From UBA4615 sp035628395 (GTDB lineage Bacteria; Pseudomonadota; Gammaproteobacteria; Burkholderiales; Burkholderiaceae_E): a stretch of 33,555 nucleotides of DNA. The stretch covers positions 1-33,555 of the forward strand of contig DASPJX010000109.1 in NCBI GenBank assembly GCA_035628395.1, in the 5' to 3' direction. The stretch's first letter is position 1. Each line of letters opens with the position of its first letter. The notes below the pieces were generated by a model. It was not told the DNA's origin. It saw only the letters and a program-made list of their open reading frames with translations, and searched no databases. The position numbers and the translations under genes are program-made. This document shows positions 31,438 to 33,555 of the stretch, in pieces.

Positions 31438-31468
31438 GGCGAGGCCGCGGCGGTCCCGCGGCCTCGCC
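31438..31468. terminator. Strong hairpin between convergent CoA-ligase and ydiK genes
   Basis: GGCGAGGCCGCGG (31438-31450), loop CGGTC, CCGCGGCCTCGCC (31456-31468): a perfect 13-bp GC stem in the 74-bp gap between two convergent genes. It probably serves both transcripts; no U-tract is present. Confidence 0.65.
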
Positions 31469-31498
31469 GGCCGGTCCCGCGGGCGGCGCGGCCCGCCC

Positions 31499-32758
31499 TC
31501 AGCCGCGGCCGGGCCCGCCCTGCGACGGGCGCGTCGGTGCCGCGCCGCGCGCCGCGTCCGTGCCGTCGACCTGCGGCACCTCGGCCATCCAGGTCTTCAG
31601 CAGCGTCCACGTCACCGCGAGCACGACCGGGCCGATGAAGATGCCCACCAGCCCGAACGACACCAGCCCGCCGACGACGCCGACGAAGATCAGCAGCAGC
31701 GGCAGGTCGGCGCCCTTCTTGATGAGCCAGGGGCGGATGAAGTTGTCCATCGTGCCGATCACGCCGGTGGCCACCAGCATGAAGATCGCCCAGCCGGTGT
31801 CGCCGCTCCAGAACAGCCACGCGGCCGCCGGCAGCAGCACCGGGATCGGGCCGACCTGCGCGATCGCGAGCAGGAACATCACCGCCGTGAGCAGCGTCGC
31901 CGCCGGGATGCCGGCGATCGCGAGGGCGAGGCCGCCCAGTCCCGACTGCGCGACCGCGGTGACGACCACGCCGAGCGCCACGCCGCGGATCGAGTCGGCC
32001 GCGAGCCGCGCGGTGGTCTCGCCGCGCTCGCCGGCGAGCCGGCGCGAGAAGCGCAGCACGTTGCGCGCGGCCTTCTCGCCGTACGCGTAGAACACGCCCG
32101 CGACCGCGACGGTCAGCAGGAACTGGATGCCGACCGCGCCCAGCGCGCTCGCCTCCTTCAGCAGCCGCGCGCCGACGGTGCCGGCGTAGGGCAGCGCGCG
32201 CCCGAGCAGCGGCTCGGTGCCGCCGGCGACGAGCTCGCGCCAGGCCTGCGCGGCGCGCGGCCCCACCAGCGGCAGGCCCTGCAGCCACGCGGGCGCCTCG
32301 CCGAGCCGCCAGGTCGAGACCGTCTTCGCCCAGCCGACCAGCGTGTCGGCGTTGGACACCACCGTGCCGATCGCGAGCGACAGCGGCACGAAGAACAGCA
32401 GCAGCAGCGCGAGCGTCATCGTCGCGACCGCGAGCGAGCGCCGGTTCCACAGCGTGCGCTGCACCGCCAGCATCAGCGGCCAGGTCGCCACCACGATCGT
32501 CGTCGCCCAGATGATCGCCGGGATGAACGGCTGCAGCACCCACAGGCTGCCCGCGATCAGCGCGATCAGCGCGAGGATCGCGAGCACCGTGCGGGTGAGC
32601 TCGGGCGCGGTGATCGACATCCGGGTGCCGGCGGCCGGCGGCGGCACGGGCTCGCGCGGGATCGACGAGCCCGCGGCGGCCGCGATCGCGGCGCCCCGGG
32701 CGGGATCGGCGGAGGGCGCCGCGGGCGGGGCGGCGGACGGGCCGGTCGGGTCGGACAT
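31499..32758 (-). CDS. ydiK: AI-2E family permease, YdiK-like
   Basis: The 419-residue membrane protein has about eight hydrophobic segments and matches E. coli YdiK in several blocks: QPFIPAIIWATTIVVATWP, NRRSLAVATMTLALL, RGVALGVVVTAVAQ and the late GTMDNFIRPWLIKKGADLP. The AI-2E family was named for putative autoinducer-2 export, but many members transport ions or other solutes; YdiK's substrate is not established. ATG at 32758 gives a 45-residue Ala/Pro-rich leader before the first helix; an internal ATG at 32620 would start close to the helix and cannot be excluded. It is convergent with the CoA ligase. The trxC stop lies about 120 bp upstream of the start, across a 21-bp repeat array. 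Confidence 0.88.
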   Translation of the reverse strand: MSDPTGPSAAPPAAPSADPARGAAIAAAAGSSIPREPVPPPAAGTRMSITAPELTRTVLAILALIALIAGSLWVLQPFIPAIIWATTIVVATWPLMLAVQRTLWNRRSLAVATMTLALLLLFFVPLSLAIGTVVSNADTLVGWAKTVSTWRLGEAPAWLQGLPLVGPRAAQAWRELVAGGTEPLLGRALPYAGTVGARLLKEASALGAVGIQFLLTVAVAGVFYAYGEKAARNVLRFSRRLAGERGETTARLAADSIRGVALGVVVTAVAQSGLGGLALAIAGIPAATLLTAVMFLLAIAQVGPIPVLLPAAAWLFWSGDTGWAIFMLVATGVIGTMDNFIRPWLIKKGADLPLLLIFVGVVGGLVSFGLVGIFIGPVVLAVTWTLLKTWMAEVPQVDGTDAARGAAPTRPSQGGPGRG

Positions 32759-32804
32759 GCGTGGCGACGGAGAGGGTGGGGGCGGCGGCCCCACTCTACC
32801 GCAG

Positions 32805-32877
32805 CGCGCCGCCACGCCGTCCGGGCGCGGCGCCACGCCGCCCGGGCGCGCCGCCACGCCGCCCGGGCGCGGCGCCG
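32805..32877. repeat. 21-bp tandem repeat between trxC and ydiK
   Basis: Three 21-base units of the form CGCGsCGCCACGCCGyCCGGG start at 32805, 32826 and 32847, with a partial fourth to 32877. They occupy the gap just upstream of ydiK and downstream of the trxC stop, and do not look coding. Confidence 0.8.
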
Positions 32878-32881
32878 CGGC

Positions 32882-33322
32882 TCAGGCCCCGGTCGCCCAG
32901 CGCTCGAGCTGCGCCGCGCTCATCGCGCCGCTGGTGCGCGCCACCTCGCGGCCGCCGCGCATCAGCACGAGCGTCGGGATGCTGCGGATGCCGAAGCGCT
33001 GCGCGAGCCCGGCCTCGCGGTCGGTGTCGACCTTGGCGAACTGCACGCGCCCGGCGAGCCGCTGCGCCGCCGCGTCGAACTGCGGCGCCATCGCCCGGCA
33101 CGGTCCGCACCAGGTCGCCCAGAAGTCGACGACGACCGGCAGGTCGTTGCGCGCGACGAAGCGGTCGAAGTCGGCCGCCCCGAGCGCGAGCGGCGCGCCC
33201 GGGAAGACCGGCCGGCCGCAGCGGCCGCACTGCGGCGACTCGTCGCGGCGCGCGGCGGGGACGCGGTTGACCGCCGCGCAATGCGGGCAGACGGCGTTCA
33301 GCGTGTCGGAGGCGTCGGTCAT
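32882..33322 (-). CDS. trxC: Thioredoxin TrxC (thioredoxin 2) with zinc ribbon
   Basis: The 146-residue protein has an N-terminal zinc ribbon with Cys12, Cys15, Cys32 and Cys35 (CPHC and CGRC), then a thioredoxin fold with WCGPC (Cys72, Cys75) and the cis-Pro segment RSIPTLVLM. This is the TrxC layout. TrxC reduces cytoplasmic disulfides, is induced by oxidative stress in enterobacteria, and its zinc site responds to oxidation. ATG at 33322 is the first Met before the zinc ribbon; the frame runs longer but the extra part is low complexity. Together with cnoX and the glutathione transferase, the window has three thiol-redox genes, each in a separate transcription unit. Confidence 0.94.
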   Translation of the reverse strand: MTDASDTLNAVCPHCAAVNRVPAARRDESPQCGRCGRPVFPGAPLALGAADFDRFVARNDLPVVVDFWATWCGPCRAMAPQFDAAAQRLAGRVQFAKVDTDREAGLAQRFGIRSIPTLVLMRGGREVARTSGAMSAAQLERWATGA

Positions 33323-33496
33323 CGTGGAGGGGTCCGCTGCGGTCGGTCGGACGCAGGTGGGGACGGGGCGGTGCCGTCTCAAGTCGCGGCGCGGGGCTCG
33401 GTTCGGCGCCGGAACCGGTGCCTTCGGGTCGGACGCGCCGCGCCGGCCGCGCCGTGCCGGCCACCCCGTACGCCGACCCTCCCGCGCGGGGCCGCG

Positions 33497-33555
33497 CCAT
33501 GTCGGGTCACTCCATGCCGGCCACTCCACGTCGGCCACTCCACGTCGGCCACTCC
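33497..33555. repeat. 14-bp tandem repeat running off the window edge
   Basis: One 15-base unit (33497-33511) is followed by three 14-base units starting at 33512, 33526 and 33540. The last two are identical (CCACGTCGGCCACT), and the array continues past the end. More degenerate copies may begin near 33452. It lies upstream of trxC; the 33323-33555 interval shows no gene. Confidence 0.8.

Noticed and set aside
31499..32758. Autoinducer-2 exporter and quorum sensing
   Set aside because: The family name is historical; the YdiK-like subgroup has no shown AI-2 role and no lux-type genes are present.
1..33555. CRISPR arrays, tRNA/rRNA genes, insertion sequences, integrases or attachment sites
   Set aside because: None found. 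The three tandem arrays have no spacer-repeat alternation, and no transposase-like or integrase-like protein occurs.

Overview
The DNA is very G+C-rich (roughly three quarters by eye) and codes densely on both strands. Many genes have purine-rich ribosome binding sites of the GGAGGAGACA type, and several neighbours overlap as GTGA or ATGA. The protein families (YdiK-like AI-2E transporter, NnrU, CnoX, TrxC, PPK2, MesD-type methionine synthase, single-chain acyl-CoA carboxylase, stand-alone leucine-type ABC binding proteins) fit a chromosomal segment of a high-GC betaproteobacterium, most likely Burkholderiales. That assignment is inferred from gene content and style. I see no rRNA, tRNA, CRISPR, insertion sequence, phage or plasmid gene.

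Layout. 1-2846: the end of an MFS transporter, then minus-strand genes for an AroE-like dehydrogenase, a YfcG-like glutathione transferase and polyphosphate kinase 2. 2999-8270: plus-strand acyl-CoA thioesterase, zinc-free quinone oxidoreductase and a large HAMP-PAS-GGDEF-EAL protein, whose tail overlaps a convergent nnrU gene (8153-8731). 8863-12064: plus-strand cnoX, a MesD-like methionine synthase and a patatin phospholipase coupled to it. 12031-12208: an unusually AT-rich patch that looks like a minus-strand structured small RNA with its own terminator. 12205-14929: minus-strand YchJ/SEC-C protein coupled to an EamA permease, then a CaiB/BaiF CoA-transferase. 15029-17305: a PqqU (YncD)-type TonB-dependent receptor. 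17400-19393: an RsbQ-like hydrolase translationally coupled to a PAS histidine kinase. 19440-21119: a NERD-nuclease/UvrD-like ATPase fusion. 21141-22193: a proline-repeat lipoprotein. 22450-23664: an orphan branched-chain-type substrate-binding protein.

23874-31424 is a catabolic cluster: an acyl-CoA ligase and a 1120-residue single-chain acyl-CoA carboxylase on the minus strand, divergent from a MarR regulator coupled to a second CoA ligase. The carboxylase promoter and the promoter of the distant binding-protein gene carry almost the same operator, ATCAAC-N3-TTGACAC, each with its -35 hexamer inside it. I infer one MarR-controlled regulon that imports an organic acid, activates it to a CoA thioester and carboxylates it. 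The window ends with a YdiK-like permease, trxC and a short tandem-repeat array that runs off the edge.

The observations most worth following are the RsbQ/PAS-kinase pair, the shared operator and the candidate small RNA with Shine-Dalgarno-complementary segments.
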